Source: Stenotrophomonas acidaminiphila (GTDB taxonomy: Bacteria > Pseudomonadota > Gammaproteobacteria > Xanthomonadales > Xanthomonadaceae). From it: a stretch of 64,000 nucleotides of DNA. The position numbers and the translations under genes were made by a program. Within the stretch, counting starts at the first letter, position 1; every line of letters begins with the position of its first letter. This document shows, piece after piece, positions 48,949 through 57,827 of this stretch. The DNA lies in contig CP019797.1 of assembly GCA_002951995.1 (NCBI GenBank), forward strand, positions 604,501 through 668,500, written 5' to 3'. The notes beneath the pieces are model-generated. The model saw nothing but the letters and a program-made list of their open reading frames with translations, was not told where the DNA came from and ran no database searches.

Positions 48949-50075
48949 GGGATTTCCTGCGCTGGCTGCTGGAGATGGCGCAGCGCCTTACCCGCGGCCT
49001 CGACTGGCCGCTGCTGCTGGCGCTGTGCGCGCTGATGGGCATGGGCCTGGCGGTGCTGGACAGCGCCGGCGGCAGCGGCCTGGTGATGGCCCAGGGCGCG
49101 CGCTTCGCGGTGGGCCTGGTGGCGATGTGGGCGATCGCGCGGGTGCCGGTGCTGCGCATCCGCGCCTGGACGCCGATGATCTACGCGCTGTCGATGCTGC
49201 CGTTGCTGGCGGTGTTCGTGCTGGGCACCGGCAAGTACGGGCGCCAGTGGCTGGACCTGAAGCTGTTCTACCTGCAGCCGGCCGAGCTGCTCAAGGTGAG
49301 CATGCCGATGATGGTGGCGTGGTACCTGCACCGGATGCCGTTGCCGCCGCGGATACCGGTGGTGCTGGTCGCCGGCCTGATCATCGGCGTGCCCACCGCG
49401 CTGGTGATGCTGCAGCCGGACCTGGGTACCGCCATGCTGATCGCCGCCAGCGGCGTCTTCGTCCTGTACCTGTCGGGCATGCCGTGGTGGTGGTTCATCA
49501 CCGCCGGCACCGTCGGCGGCAGCGCGCTGGCGGTAGTGCTGTTCGCGCCGATCTCGTGGTTCTCGTTCCTGCGTCCCTACCAGCAGGATCGCATCCTCAC
49601 TTTCCGCGATCCGGACAACGATCCGCTGGGCGCTGGCTGGAACATCATCCAGTCCAAGATCGCCATCGGCTCGGGCGGATTGACCGGCAAGGGATGGGGG
49701 CTGGGGTCGCAGTCGCACCTGAACTTCATCCCCGAGCAGACCACCGACTTCGCGTTCTCGGTGCTGAGCGAGGAATTCGGCTGGCTGGGCGTGGCGATCG
49801 TGATCGCGCTGTACATCTTCATCATCGGCCGCTGCCTGTGGATCGCGGCGCAGTCGCGCGATGGCTTCTCGCGGCTGGTCGCCGGCGCCACCGGCCTGTC
49901 GTTCTTCGTCTATGCGCTGGTCAACGGCGGCATGATTTCGGGCCTGCTGCCGGTGGTGGGCGTGCCGATGCCGCTGATCAGCTACGGCGGTACCGCCGCG
50001 GTGTCGCTGCTGGCCGGGTTCGGCCTGGTGATGGCCGCGCGCAGCTACAACCCGGTGCACGGCGGCCACGGCTGA
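48945..50075 (+). CDS. rodA: Peptidoglycan polymerase RodA
   Basis: RodA is the SEDS-family glycosyltransferase that polymerises lipid II. The 376-residue protein has about ten membrane helices and the SEDS markers KYGRQWLDLK, FFYLQPAELLK-like LFYLQPAELLKVSMP, GWGLGSQSHLNFIPEQTTDF and the C-terminal PLISYGGTAAVSLLAGFG. The catalytic Asp region lies in QPDLGTA. ATGA overlap with mrdA indicates coupling. It ends the elongasome operon, and the following gap carries a candidate small RNA. Confidence 0.96.
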   Translation: MRDFLRWLLEMAQRLTRGLDWPLLLALCALMGMGLAVLDSAGGSGLVMAQGARFAVGLVAMWAIARVPVLRIRAWTPMIYALSMLPLLAVFVLGTGKYGRQWLDLKLFYLQPAELLKVSMPMMVAWYLHRMPLPPRIPVVLVAGLIIGVPTALVMLQPDLGTAMLIAASGVFVLYLSGMPWWWFITAGTVGGSALAVVLFAPISWFSFLRPYQQDRILTFRDPDNDPLGAGWNIIQSKIAIGSGGLTGKGWGLGSQSHLNFIPEQTTDFAFSVLSEEFGWLGVAIVIALYIFIIGRCLWIAAQSRDGFSRLVAGATGLSFFVYALVNGGMISGLLPVVGVPMPLISYGGTAAVSLLAGFGLVMAARSYNPVHGGHG

Positions 50076-50109
50076 GCCGGCGGAAACTGCGACGCCGGTC
50101 CGGCCGGGG

Positions 50110-50123
50110 TTGATCACGATCAA
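50110..50123 (+). promoter_or_regulatory. Perfect FNR/ANR box
   Basis: TTGATCACGATCAA matches TTGAT-N4-ATCAA at all ten conserved positions. Its centre (50116.5) is 41.5 bp upstream of position 50158, the start predicted by the CACAAT box at 50146-50151. This is exactly the class II activator spacing. Confidence 0.65.
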
Positions 50124-50157
50124 ACACCGGAATTAACAAAAGCGTCACAATGCTCCC

Positions 50158-50324
50158 CGCCACCGGACGCGTCGCGCCGTGGCGGCCGGCCTGCGAATCC
50201 GCGGGACGGCAAGGCCGGGATCCGCCGGCCGGGCGTGGGGAGACGCCCGGCACGTGTCGCGATCCGGTCCGGGCACCGGCTGCACCCACTGGGATGGGGG
50301 GTGCAGCCGGTGCCCAGATTTTTT
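50158..50324 (+). ncRNA. Candidate oxygen-regulated small RNA
   Basis: About 167 nt, from a predicted FNR-dependent start to the T6 run. No open frame with family similarity lies inside. Stems: GCCGGGCGT (50228-50236) / ACGCCCGGC (50243-50251) with a GGGGAG loop, then a perfect 17-bp stem (50271-50287 / 50299-50315) with an 11-nt loop ACTGGGATGGG, then AGATTTTTT. GGA/GGGA motifs lie in both loops. It is not the 3' end of rodA alone, because the FNR box and -10 lie after the rodA stop. Family unknown. Confidence 0.5.
50271..50324 (+). terminator. Strong intrinsic terminator after rodA / candidate sRNA
   Basis: A perfect 17-bp stem starting GGGCACCGGCTGCACCC, 11-nt loop, complementary arm, then AGATTTTTT with six T. 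By stem length it is the strongest terminator in the window. Confidence 0.85.
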
Positions 50325-50623
50325 CTGGCGTCCGCTGGCGTGGTGCGGCGCGTTCCGGCACGCACGTGGCCGGCAGGAAACCTGCGCTCGGTCGCGGCAG
50401 CTGCGGACAGGCCGGTGCGTGCAGCGGGCCGTCCTCCGCGCCGGGTGCGGAGGGGAGCGGGCAGGGCGCCGCGCCGGTACTTTCCGCTGGCAGCGCATTC
50501 AGTTGACGGGGGTCGCATGGACTACCGCCGGCTCCCGGGCCGCCCGTCCCGGGCACTTCCAATCCCTTTGCGATTCATGGTGTTATTGATGGAAATTCAT
50601 CAATGACCTGTTAATCTCGGCTG
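50325..50623. other. Untranslated region before mltB
   Basis: About 300 bp without a supported gene. A small hairpin GCAGG-AAA-CCTGC and GC-rich palindromes are seen. Near the 3' end the sequence becomes AT-richer, with a 7-bp inverted repeat ATTGATG (50585-50591) / CATCAAT (50598-50604) and the likely mltB promoter. Confidence 0.6.
50586..50614 (+). promoter_or_regulatory. Candidate mltB promoter
   Basis: TTGATG (50586-50591) and TGTTAA (50609-50614) with a 17-bp spacer. The predicted start falls within a few bases of the mltB ATG at 50624, and there is no clear Shine-Dalgarno, so mltB may be leaderless. Confidence 0.35.
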
Positions 50624-51760
50624 ATGATTCGACGTGTTCTGGTCTGCTGTCTCACCCTGGGCATGGTCGCCTGCGCGACCCAGCCCCAGGCGCCTGCTCC
50701 CGCTCCGCTCGCGGCGGGCAAACCGATAGGCACCGGCGGTACGCCGGCCGAAGCCGTCCCCGAGCGCAGGTCCGACCTGCCGCCGGTGGACCTGACCCCG
50801 GTGTCGTTCGAGACCGCGCGCGCCAACTTCGTACGCGATACCGCCGCGCGCTACCGGCTGGACCCGGCCTACATCGAATCGGTGCTGGCGCAGGCGCAGA
50901 TCCGCGAACCGATCATCGCCGCCATGGCGCGCCCGGCCGAACGGGTCAAGCCGTGGAACGAGTACCGGCCGATGTTCATCAGCCAGGCGCGCATCGACGG
51001 CGGCCGCAGGTTCCTGGCCACGCACCGCGACGCCCTGCAGCGCGTGCAGGCGCGCAGCGGCGTGCCGGCCGAGGTGATCGTGGCGATCATCGGCGTGGAG
51101 ACCAGTTACGGCGCCAACACCGGCAACCACCGCGTGCTCGATGCGCTGTACACGCTGGCGTTCAAGTACCCGCGCAGCGGCGACCCGGAGAAGCTCGAGC
51201 GCGAAGTGCGCCGCGAACTGTTCTTCCGCGACGAACTGGCCAAGCTGTTCGAACTGGCCGCGCAGGAGAAGCTGGACGTCGCCGCGCTCAAGGGCAGCTA
51301 TGCCGGCGCGATGGGCATGGGCCAGTTCATGCCGTCCAGTTACCTGGACTATGCCGTGGATGGCGACGGCGACGGCCGCCGCGACCTGTTCACCAGCTAC
51401 GACGACGTGTTCGCCTCCATCGCCAACTACTTCGTGAAGAAGGGCGGCTGGGTGCGCGGCGGCACGGTCGCGGTGCCGGCCACGCTCGACGCCGGCCGCG
51501 AGGAACTCAACCCCGTCGACTGGACGCCGACCCTGGGCCTCGACGCCCTGGCCGCCCGCGGCTACCACCCGCGGGTGCCGGTACGCGCGGCCGGGGCCAC
51601 CGCTACCCCGATCACCCTGGAAGGCAGCGACGGCAAGCAGTACTGGCTGGGCTTCCAGAACTACTACGCGATCACCCGTTACAACCTTTCCAAGATGTAC
51701 GCGATGGCCGTGTTCCAGTTGTCGCAGGCCATCGCCGGACAGGAGTTGCCGCCGGCATGA
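50624..51760 (+). CDS. mltB: Lytic murein transglycosylase B
   Basis: MltB cleaves glycan strands, leaving 1,6-anhydro ends. The 378-residue lipoprotein has Cys17 in LGMVAC, then the SLT_2 domain with the catalytic Glu159 in IIGVETSYGANTGNHR, the FKYPRSGDPEK region and the EF-like MGMGQFMPSSYLDYAVDGDGDG. It overlaps rlpA by 4 nt. In this cluster it probably trims new wall made by the RodA/PBP2 complex. Confidence 0.95.
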   Translation: MIRRVLVCCLTLGMVACATQPQAPAPAPLAAGKPIGTGGTPAEAVPERRSDLPPVDLTPVSFETARANFVRDTAARYRLDPAYIESVLAQAQIREPIIAAMARPAERVKPWNEYRPMFISQARIDGGRRFLATHRDALQRVQARSGVPAEVIVAIIGVETSYGANTGNHRVLDALYTLAFKYPRSGDPEKLEREVRRELFFRDELAKLFELAAQEKLDVAALKGSYAGAMGMGQFMPSSYLDYAVDGDGDGRRDLFTSYDDVFASIANYFVKKGGWVRGGTVAVPATLDAGREELNPVDWTPTLGLDALAARGYHPRVPVRAAGATATPITLEGSDGKQYWLGFQNYYAITRYNLSKMYAMAVFQLSQAIAGQELPPA

Positions 51761-52971
51761 ACAGCAAGTGGCTGGTCCCTGCGTTGATCGTCCTCGGGCT
51801 GGCTGCCTGCAGCAGCGCGCCACCGAAGTCCAAGTCCGCCGGTAGCGGCCATGGCGCCACGCACGGCAGCGTGGTGCAGGGCCGCGGCGGGCGCCCCGCG
51901 CATTGCCCCGAGGGTTCGCCCTACGCCAAGGCACAGGAGGATCCCGGCACGCGCGGCCACTACAGTGCCGGCGGCCTGTACCGCCCGGGCGTCAAGGACA
52001 GCACCCCCGATTACGTGCCCGACGTGGCCTGCATCCCGGAACCGGTGGTCAGCGACGAGCCGCGCTCGGCCATCGGCAACCGCTCGCCGTACGTGGTGCT
52101 CGGCAAGGAATACCGGGTGATGGAGCGGGTCGACGATTACGTCGAGCAGGGCACGGCTTCCTACTACGGCGCCAAGTTCCACGGGCGCCTGACCTCCAAC
52201 CGCGAGGTCTACGACATGTACCAGTTCACCGCCGCGCACAAGACGTTGCCGCTGCCCAGCTTCGCCCGCGTCACCAACCTGGACAACGGCGAGTCGGTGA
52301 TCGTGCGGGTCAACGACCGCGGCCCGTTCCATGATGGCCGCGTGATCGACCTCAGTTATGCCGCCGCGGTGCGGCTGGGCATCACCCAGCGTGGCACCGG
52401 CCGGGTGGAAGTACGCGGGCTGACGCCCGGCAGCGACAACCTGCTGGCCTCGCGCGAGACGCGCCGCCCGGCGCGCGCGCGCGCCGCGGCGACGGCCGGC
52501 AACACCGCCGCCGCGCCGCCGTCGCCCAGCCGTATGGACCAGCTGGTCCAGGCGCTGCCGGCTGCCGCGCCGGCACCGGCAACGCCGCGGCCGGCCGAAG
52601 TCCACGCCGCCGGTCCGGCGCCGCAGGCGGTGGCCGTGCAGGCGTTGCCGGCGGCCCCCGGCCCATCGTCATCGGCGGCGCCGGTTGGCGCCGCACCGGT
52701 GGCGGCCACGCCCGCGCCCGATGCCGCGGCACGCGCGCTGGGCGCGATCCTGCTGCAGGTCGCCAGTTTTTCCAGCCGCGACAACGCCGCCCGCGCGCTG
52801 GGGCAGTTGAGTGCGGCCGGCATCGCCGGCGCCACGCTCAGCGACGTGGTCAGTGGCGGACGCACCCTGTGGCGCCTGCGCGTGCCGGCCGACGACGTGG
52901 CCAAGGCGGCGGAACTTGCCGGCCGCATCACCGGTCTGGGCTTCGGCAGGCCACAGATCGTCCGCGACTGA
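51757..52971 (+). CDS. rlpA: Septal/peptidoglycan-binding lipoprotein RlpA
   Basis: RlpA-type proteins bind or cleave denuded glycan strands at the septum. The 404-residue protein has lipobox Cys18 (LGLAAC), a double-psi barrel with the RlpA signature GTASYYGAKFHGRLTSNREVYD split by the conserved VRVNDRGPFHDGRVIDLS, a long Ala/Pro linker, and a C-terminal SPOR domain (ILLQVASFSSRDNAARAL, then LWRLRVPADDVAKAAELA). The Asp in NDRGPF is the catalytic-site residue in lytic RlpAs. ATGA overlap with mltB. Confidence 0.94.
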   Translation: MNSKWLVPALIVLGLAACSSAPPKSKSAGSGHGATHGSVVQGRGGRPAHCPEGSPYAKAQEDPGTRGHYSAGGLYRPGVKDSTPDYVPDVACIPEPVVSDEPRSAIGNRSPYVVLGKEYRVMERVDDYVEQGTASYYGAKFHGRLTSNREVYDMYQFTAAHKTLPLPSFARVTNLDNGESVIVRVNDRGPFHDGRVIDLSYAAAVRLGITQRGTGRVEVRGLTPGSDNLLASRETRRPARARAAATAGNTAAAPPSPSRMDQLVQALPAAAPAPATPRPAEVHAAGPAPQAVAVQALPAAPGPSSSAAPVGAAPVAATPAPDAAARALGAILLQVASFSSRDNAARALGQLSAAGIAGATLSDVVSGGRTLWRLRVPADDVAKAAELAGRITGLGFGRPQIVRD

Positions 52972-53090
52972 CTGCGATACACGGCATGGAAGCCACGCTG
53001 ATCGGGCGCTGATGCCGGTGCGATGCCGCCACCACGCCCTACAATGACCGCCTGTTTTCCATTCCTTGTCCCGACAGGAACCGCTTTCCG

Positions 53091-54290
53091 ATGAAATTCC
53101 GCTTTGCCGCCGCCGCCATGGCCACGACGTTCGCCATCGGCCTGGCCTCCGCCCAGACGCCCACCCCGGCCCCGGCGCCGGCCGCCGCCCCCGCCCAGGT
53201 GGCGATCCCGCCCGCGCCGGCGCCGTCCACCTCCACCGCGTGGGTGCTGATGGACTACGCCTCCGGGCAGGTGCTGGCCGGCGAGAACATCCACATGCCG
53301 CTGCCGCCGGCCAGCATCACCAAGGTGATGACCTCCTACGTGCTGGCCGCCGAGACCCGCAACGGCAAGATCAAGCCCGACGACCAGGTGATGATGAGCG
53401 AGCGCGCCTGGCGCGAGGGCGGCGCCGGTACCGATGGCAGCTACAGCGGGTTCCCGGTCAACCAGACCGCGCGCCTGGAGGACATGGAAAAGGGCATGGC
53501 GATCCAGTCGGGCAACGATGCCGCCATCGCCCTGGCCGAGCATGCGGCCGGCAGCCAGGAAGCCTTCGCCGCGCTGATGAACAACTATGCCGCCAAGATC
53601 GGCATGAAGGACTCGCACTTCGTCAACGCCCACGGCCTGACCGCCGACGGCCACCAGTCCAGCGCCTACGACCTGGCGCTGCTGGGCCGCGCCTTCGTGC
53701 GCGATTACCCGGAAACCTACGCCTACAACAAGATCAAGGAATTCACCGTAGGCAACATCACCCAGCCCAACCGCAACCTGCTGCTGTGGCGCGACCCGAG
53801 CGTGGACGGCATCAAGACCGGGCATACCTCGGCGGCCGGCTACTGCCTGCTGAGTTCGGCCCAGCGCGGCGACCAGCGCCTGATCGCGGTGCTGATGGGC
53901 GGCGCGTCGGAGAAGCAGCGTGCCGATGACAGCCTGGCGCTGCTGAACTGGGGCTTCCGCTTCTTCGAGACCCACCGCCTGTACGAGACCGGCAAGGCCG
54001 TGACCACCCAGCACGTGTGGAAGGGCGCCGCCGACGAGGTGCAGCTGGGCGTGGCGCAGCCGCTGCTGGTCAGCGTGCCGCGCGGCCGCTACGCCGACCT
54101 CAAGCCGAGCATGGACGTGCCCAAGCAGCTCGTCGCGCCGATCGCTGCCGGCCAGCAGATCGGCACGGTGAAGGTGACGCTGGACGGCAAGGTGGTCGCC
54201 GAGTCGCCGCTGGTGGCGGTGCAGGCGGTGGAAGAGGGCGGCTTCTTCAAGCGCCTGTGGGACGCCTTCATGATGTGGTGGAAGTCCTGA
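53091..54290 (+). CDS. dacC: D-alanyl-D-alanine carboxypeptidase (PBP5/6 type)
   Basis: This enzyme removes the terminal D-Ala from pentapeptides. The 399-residue protein has a signal peptide (MKFRFAAAAMATTFAIGLASA), a Pro/Ala-rich linker, SxxK Ser75-Lys78 (SITK), SGN 140-142 and KTG 242-244 (GIKTGHT), then the beta-rich C-terminal domain and a membrane-binding amphipathic helix FFKRLWDAFMMWWKS. A TACAAT 45 bp upstream may be its -10. The mrdA-rodA-rlpA-dac order matches other gammaproteobacteria. dacA is an equally valid name. Confidence 0.95.
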   Translation: MKFRFAAAAMATTFAIGLASAQTPTPAPAPAAAPAQVAIPPAPAPSTSTAWVLMDYASGQVLAGENIHMPLPPASITKVMTSYVLAAETRNGKIKPDDQVMMSERAWREGGAGTDGSYSGFPVNQTARLEDMEKGMAIQSGNDAAIALAEHAAGSQEAFAALMNNYAAKIGMKDSHFVNAHGLTADGHQSSAYDLALLGRAFVRDYPETYAYNKIKEFTVGNITQPNRNLLLWRDPSVDGIKTGHTSAAGYCLLSSAQRGDQRLIAVLMGGASEKQRADDSLALLNWGFRFFETHRLYETGKAVTTQHVWKGAADEVQLGVAQPLLVSVPRGRYADLKPSMDVPKQLVAPIAAGQQIGTVKVTLDGKVVAESPLVAVQAVEEGGFFKRLWDAFMMWWKS

Positions 54291-54301
54291 CCCTGTCCAC
54301 G

Positions 54302-54328
54302 AAAAAGCCGGCGCAAGCCGGCTTTTTT
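54302..54328. terminator. Bidirectional intrinsic terminator after dacC
   Basis: AAAAAGCCGGC and GCCGGCTTTTT pair over 11 bp with a GCAA loop, giving T6 on the plus strand and a T-run on the minus strand. It separates dacC from the convergent lpxR-like gene. Confidence 0.9.
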
Positions 54329-54353
54329 GATGGGCCGGCGCCGGCCGTGGCGA

Positions 54354-55410
54354 TCACAGCGTGCGGCTGATGGTGAAGCTGCCGAACACCGGCCGCTGCT
54401 TCTGCCCCGAATTCGCGGCTGCGGTGGTAGCGGGCCAGCGCGAACTTCCACTTGCCGCGCATCAACGCCACGCCGTAGCCGATCTCGCCGACCAGTGCGC
54501 GCTTGTCCACGCGGTGGCTGTCGCGGAAGGTGTTGCCGTCCAGGGTGATGTCGCGCAGCACCCAGCGCGCATCGGCGGTCGCGAACAGGTGCCCGGACCA
54601 GCCGGCCGCCCTGCCGCCGCGCGTCGGCGCGGTGTTCTCGCCCGCCGGACGCAGCGGCGAGCTGCCGAAATCGTCCGGCAGCTGCCAGCCGAAGCGGACT
54701 TCGCCGCCGCCGTTGCCGTAGGTCGCCAGGTTGCCGAGGGCGCCGCCCCAGTGGCTGATCGCGTCCCAGCCCCAGCCGGCGGCGTTGTTCGCCGGCCAGC
54801 GCCGCATCCGTTCATGCAGCAGGCGCAGCACCGGCTCGTCGTGCAGTTGGTTCTTCCAGCCCCTGAATTTCTCGTCGCCGAGCACGCCGTGCACGGCATC
54901 CTGCACCTGCCTGCCCTGTGCGGACGGGCCGACCATGCCCAGCGCGAGCTGGGTGGTGCGCAGGCGGTCGCCGTTGCGGGCGTTGTAGCCGAAGTTGACC
55001 AGCAGCACGCCGGCATAGGGGCGGTCGTCGGCGATCAGGTCGGCGCGGCTGCTGTCGGTCGGCGTGAACAGCCCCTGGCCGACACTGAAGATCATGTTCT
55101 GCTGCTCGAACCCGCCCGGCTGCAGCCGCTCCAGGTGGCGGTTGATCCAGCGTGCCGGCGCCGGCAGGCAGGGGTCGTCGGTGTAGTCGGCCAGGTTCGG
55201 CGAGACCAGGGTCAGCATGGCCCCGTTGGTATAGCCCTGGTCCTGGTGGGCACCACCGAACAGGTCGTTGTCCACGCGGAAATTGACCGCGGGCGGGTGG
55301 TCGTGCAGCGCGCTGCCGCTGCAGGTATCGGGCGGCGGGGGCGCGGCGCTGACGGGGCTGCCGGCCAGCGCCAGGGACAGCGCCAGGGACAGCCGGAGGC
55401 GGGTGTGCAT
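54354..55410 (-). CDS. LpxR-like lipid A 3'-O-deacylase (frameshifted near the C terminus)
   Basis: An outer-membrane barrel that removes the 3' acyloxyacyl group of lipid A. The signal peptide ends near SPVSA-APP. LpxR family motifs are NFRVDNDLFGG (Asn-Asp pair), DQGYTNGAMLTL, FTPTDSSRADLIADDRPYAG split across a turn, and GWKNQLHDEP. The barrel runs to KFALARYHRSREFG, after which the natural end QKQRPVFGSFTISRTL and stop at 54354 lie in another frame. The shift (net +1 or -2) is in the CCCC at 54405-54408 (GGGG in the coding sense). About 351 residues after correction. Confidence 0.82.
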
Positions 55411-55689
55411 GCGCTCGGATCCGGGTCGTTGAAGTGCGCGCAGCTTAACGGCGCGGGCCGGGTGGGCGCAGTGGCGATCGCGGATCACATCGTTGCAGCG
55501 CCGCCGGCGGGCGCCGCGAACCGTGACCGGTGCCGGTTGGAAAGCGTCATGGCCCTGCGGTAGCATCGCCGCCGACCACTCCGCGCTTGCCATACTGGCT
55601 GCCTGCAAGGACCAGGACCCTGTCGCTGGGTTTTCAGACCAAAGGAACGCGCCCGCCACGCGGCGCAGGTTAACGGGGAATACAACACT

Positions 55690-56667
55690 ATGCGTAATGT
55701 CTTTTCGCCGCTGATGGCGGCTGCCCTGACCGTGGGTGTCGCCGCGGTCCTGTCCAGCCAGCCGGCGCAGGCGTCGTTCAAGAACACCGGTACCCAGGCG
55801 CAGGAGCAGCGCAAGCAGGCGGCCGCCCAGATCCCGGTGTGCCAGCGCCCGATCGGCACCATTTCGGTGATCGAGCCCGAAGACGCCACCAACTGGTGGA
55901 CCGGCCAGCAGCTGCCGGCGCCGTCGCGGCTGATCAAGGTGTTCGTCAGCCGCTCGCGCTGCTTCACCCTGGTGGACCGCGGCGCCGGCATGGCCGCCGG
56001 CCAGTTCGAGCGTGAGCTGGCCGCCAGCGGCGACCTGCGCGGCCGCTCCAACGTCGGCAAGGGCCAGATCAAGGCCGCCGACTACGTGATGATCCCCGAC
56101 CTGGTGTCCCAGAACAGCAACGCCGGCGGCAACGCCATCGGCGGCCTGCTGGGCGGCCTGATCGGCGGCAAGGCCGGCGCGATCGTCGGTGGCCTGAACT
56201 TCCGCAGCAAGACCGCCGACGTGGTGCTGACCGTGACCGACGTGCGCTCCTCCGAGCAGGTGGCGATCTCCGAGGGCTCGGCGCGCAAGAGCGACATCGG
56301 CTTCGGTGCCGGCGGCGGCCTGTTCGGCGGCGGCGGCTTCGGTGCGGCCGGCGTCGGCGGCTATGCCAATACCGAAATCGGCCAGGTCATCACCATGGCC
56401 TACCTGCAGGCCTATACCGACATCGTCGCCCAGCTCGGCGGCCTGCCGGAGAACGCCTCGGCGGCCAACGCCCAGCAGGCGGTCACGGTGACCCGCCCGG
56501 GCCGCCTGCTGGCCAACGCCAAGGGCACCGGCGCGCCGGTGCGCTCGCTGGATCCGGGCATGATGCTGTACCCCACCGGCAACAAGGAAGGCGTGATGTG
56601 GGAAGTCGAGGACGAGCTGGGCAACAAGGGCTGGGTCTCCTCGACCCTGCTGGAGCTGTCCAAATAA
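55690..56667 (+). CDS. CsgG/HfaB family protein
   Basis: A 325-residue exported protein of the CsgG/HfaB family, which forms or assists outer-membrane secretion of curli- or holdfast-type subunits. The signal peptide ends QPAQA-SFK. The conserved block [24 protein letters not shown] is followed by [18 protein letters not shown] (Gly-rich), [18 protein letters not shown] and a C-terminal beta segment [18 protein letters not shown] resembling an SH3-like tail. No lipobox Cys is seen, unlike true CsgG, and no curli genes are nearby. GGGGAA lies before the ATG. Confidence 0.8.
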   Translation: MRNVFSPLMAAALTVGVAAVLSSQPAQASFKNTGTQAQEQRKQAAAQIPVCQRPIGTISVIEPEDATNWWTGQQLPAPSRLIKVFVSRSRCFTLVDRGAGMAAGQFERELAASGDLRGRSNVGKGQIKAADYVMIPDLVSQNSNAGGNAIGGLLGGLIGGKAGAIVGGLNFRSKTADVVLTVTDVRSSEQVAISEGSARKSDIGFGAGGGLFGGGGFGAAGVGGYANTEIGQVITMAYLQAYTDIVAQLGGLPENASAANAQQAVTVTRPGRLLANAKGTGAPVRSLDPGMMLYPTGNKEGVMWEVEDELGNKGWVSSTLLELSK

Positions 56668-56700
56668 GCGAGGGTACCGGCCGCGGCCGGTACGCTTCGG

Positions 56701-56725
56701 GTAGGTGCCGGCCGTTGGCCGGCAC
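56701..56725. repeat. Single GTAG REP element
   Basis: GTAG followed by GTGCCGGCC-GTT-GGCCGGCAC, a perfect 9-bp stem, 34 bp past the CsgG-family stop. The same head and stem layout as the REP pairs at 42.7-42.9 kb. Confidence 0.8.
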
Positions 56726-56759
56726 ATGCACCGGCGCCAGCGACAACGCAGCTTTCCAC

Positions 56760-56786
56760 GGAAGGGCCGCCCGCAGCGGCCCTTCC
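56760..56786 (+). terminator. Terminator of the CsgG-family gene
   Basis: An 11-bp perfect stem GGAAGGGCCGC / GCGGCCCTTCC with a CCGCA loop, following the REP element. No T-run. Confidence 0.55.
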
Positions 56787-56822
56787 GCGTTCCCGGACCT
56801 TGGGTTTGCCGGCCCGCGCCCC

Positions 56823-56828
56823 GATAAT
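56823..56828 (+). promoter_or_regulatory. -10 box of ybeD (leaderless type)
   Basis: GATAAT lies 7 nt before the ybeD ATG; the gap GGCGGGC is not a good Shine-Dalgarno at that spacing. Confidence 0.45.
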
Positions 56829-56835
56829 GGCGGGC

Positions 56836-57114
56836 ATGGAAATCAAGTCCGACAACCCCGAACACGGCTTCCAGTTTCCCGGCACCTTCGAGTTGAGCGC
56901 CATGGGCGCGGCCAACATCGGGCTGGAGCACGAGCTGCCGCGGCTGCTGCTGCAGGCGGGCGTGGATGTGCTCAACGAGCGCATCAGCTGGAAGCACTCG
57001 TCCAACGGCAAGTACGTGTCCGTGCGCATCGCCTTCAAGGCCGACAGCCGCGCCCAGTACGACGCCGCGCACGTGGCCCTGCGCAACCACCCGGAAGTGA
57101 AGTGGACGCTGTAG
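56836..57114 (+). CDS. ybeD: YbeD/DUF493 family protein
   Basis: A 92-residue ferredoxin-fold protein of the UPF0250/DUF493 family, function not established. It has [16 protein letters not shown], then [22 protein letters not shown], typical of the family. It lies immediately upstream of lipB, as in E. coli, and overlaps it by 13 nt, so a link with lipoylation is often assumed but not shown. Confidence 0.9.
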   Translation: MEIKSDNPEHGFQFPGTFELSAMGAANIGLEHELPRLLLQAGVDVLNERISWKHSSNGKYVSVRIAFKADSRAQYDAAHVALRNHPEVKWTL

Positions 57115-57812
57115 GCGCCTGCGCGGCCGCGGCCGCGGCGGCAGGCGGCGGCAGGGTCCGCGTGGCGACGCTGCGCGACCTCGGCCGCCAGGCCTACGCG
57201 CCGGTCTGGCACGCGATGCAGCGCTTCACCGACGCCCGCGACGACGCCACCGTCGACGAAGTGTGGGTGGTCGAGCACGACCCGGTGTTCACCCTGGGCC
57301 AGGCCGGCAAGGACGAACACGTGCTGGCGCCGGGCGACATCCCGGTGCTGCACGTGGACCGCGGCGGCCAGGTGACCTACCACGGCCCCGGCCAGATCGT
57401 GGTCTACCCGCTGCTGGACCTGCGCCGGCTGGGCATCGGCGTGCGCGACTACGTGTGCCGCATCGAGCAGGCCATCATCGACACCCTGGACGAGTGGAAC
57501 ATCGTCGCCGACCGCCTGGAAGGCGCGCCCGGCGTGTACGTCGGCGGCGCCAAGATCGCCGCGCTCGGCATCCGCGTGCGCCGTGGCTGCAGCTTCCACG
57601 GGCTGGCGTTCAACGTCAGCCTCGACCTGGAGCCCTTCCACCGCATCAATCCCTGCGGTTATGCCGGGATGCAGGTGACCTCGGTGCTAGACTTGGGCGG
57701 TCCTTCGGGCATCGCGGCGGTCAAGCCGGTGCTGCTGTCCCACCTGGCCCGGCAGTTCGGGCTGGACCTGCGCGACGACCCCGGACTGCCCGACCTGACC
57801 ATGCGGCCCTGA
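57102..57812 (+). CDS. lipB: Octanoyl-ACP:protein N-octanoyltransferase LipB
   Basis: LipB transfers octanoate from acyl carrier protein to lipoyl domains. The 236-residue protein has [35 protein letters not shown], the catalytic Lys151 in [10 protein letters not shown] and Cys185 in NPCGYAGM. There is no ATG near the N terminus. GTG 57102, inside the end of ybeD, gives the expected start (VDAVGACAA...RDLGRQAY). lipA follows after 15 nt. Confidence 0.94.
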   Translation: MDAVGACAAAAAAAGGGRVRVATLRDLGRQAYAPVWHAMQRFTDARDDATVDEVWVVEHDPVFTLGQAGKDEHVLAPGDIPVLHVDRGGQVTYHGPGQIVVYPLLDLRRLGIGVRDYVCRIEQAIIDTLDEWNIVADRLEGAPGVYVGGAKIAALGIRVRRGCSFHGLAFNVSLDLEPFHRINPCGYAGMQVTSVLDLGGPSGIAAVKPVLLSHLARQFGLDLRDDPGLPDLTMRP

Positions 57813-57827
57813 CGCCGCCGGAACGCC

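Noticed and set aside
55690..56667. A curli secretion operon
   Set aside because: Only a CsgG/HfaB-family protein without a lipobox is present; no csgA, B, E or F homologues are in the window.
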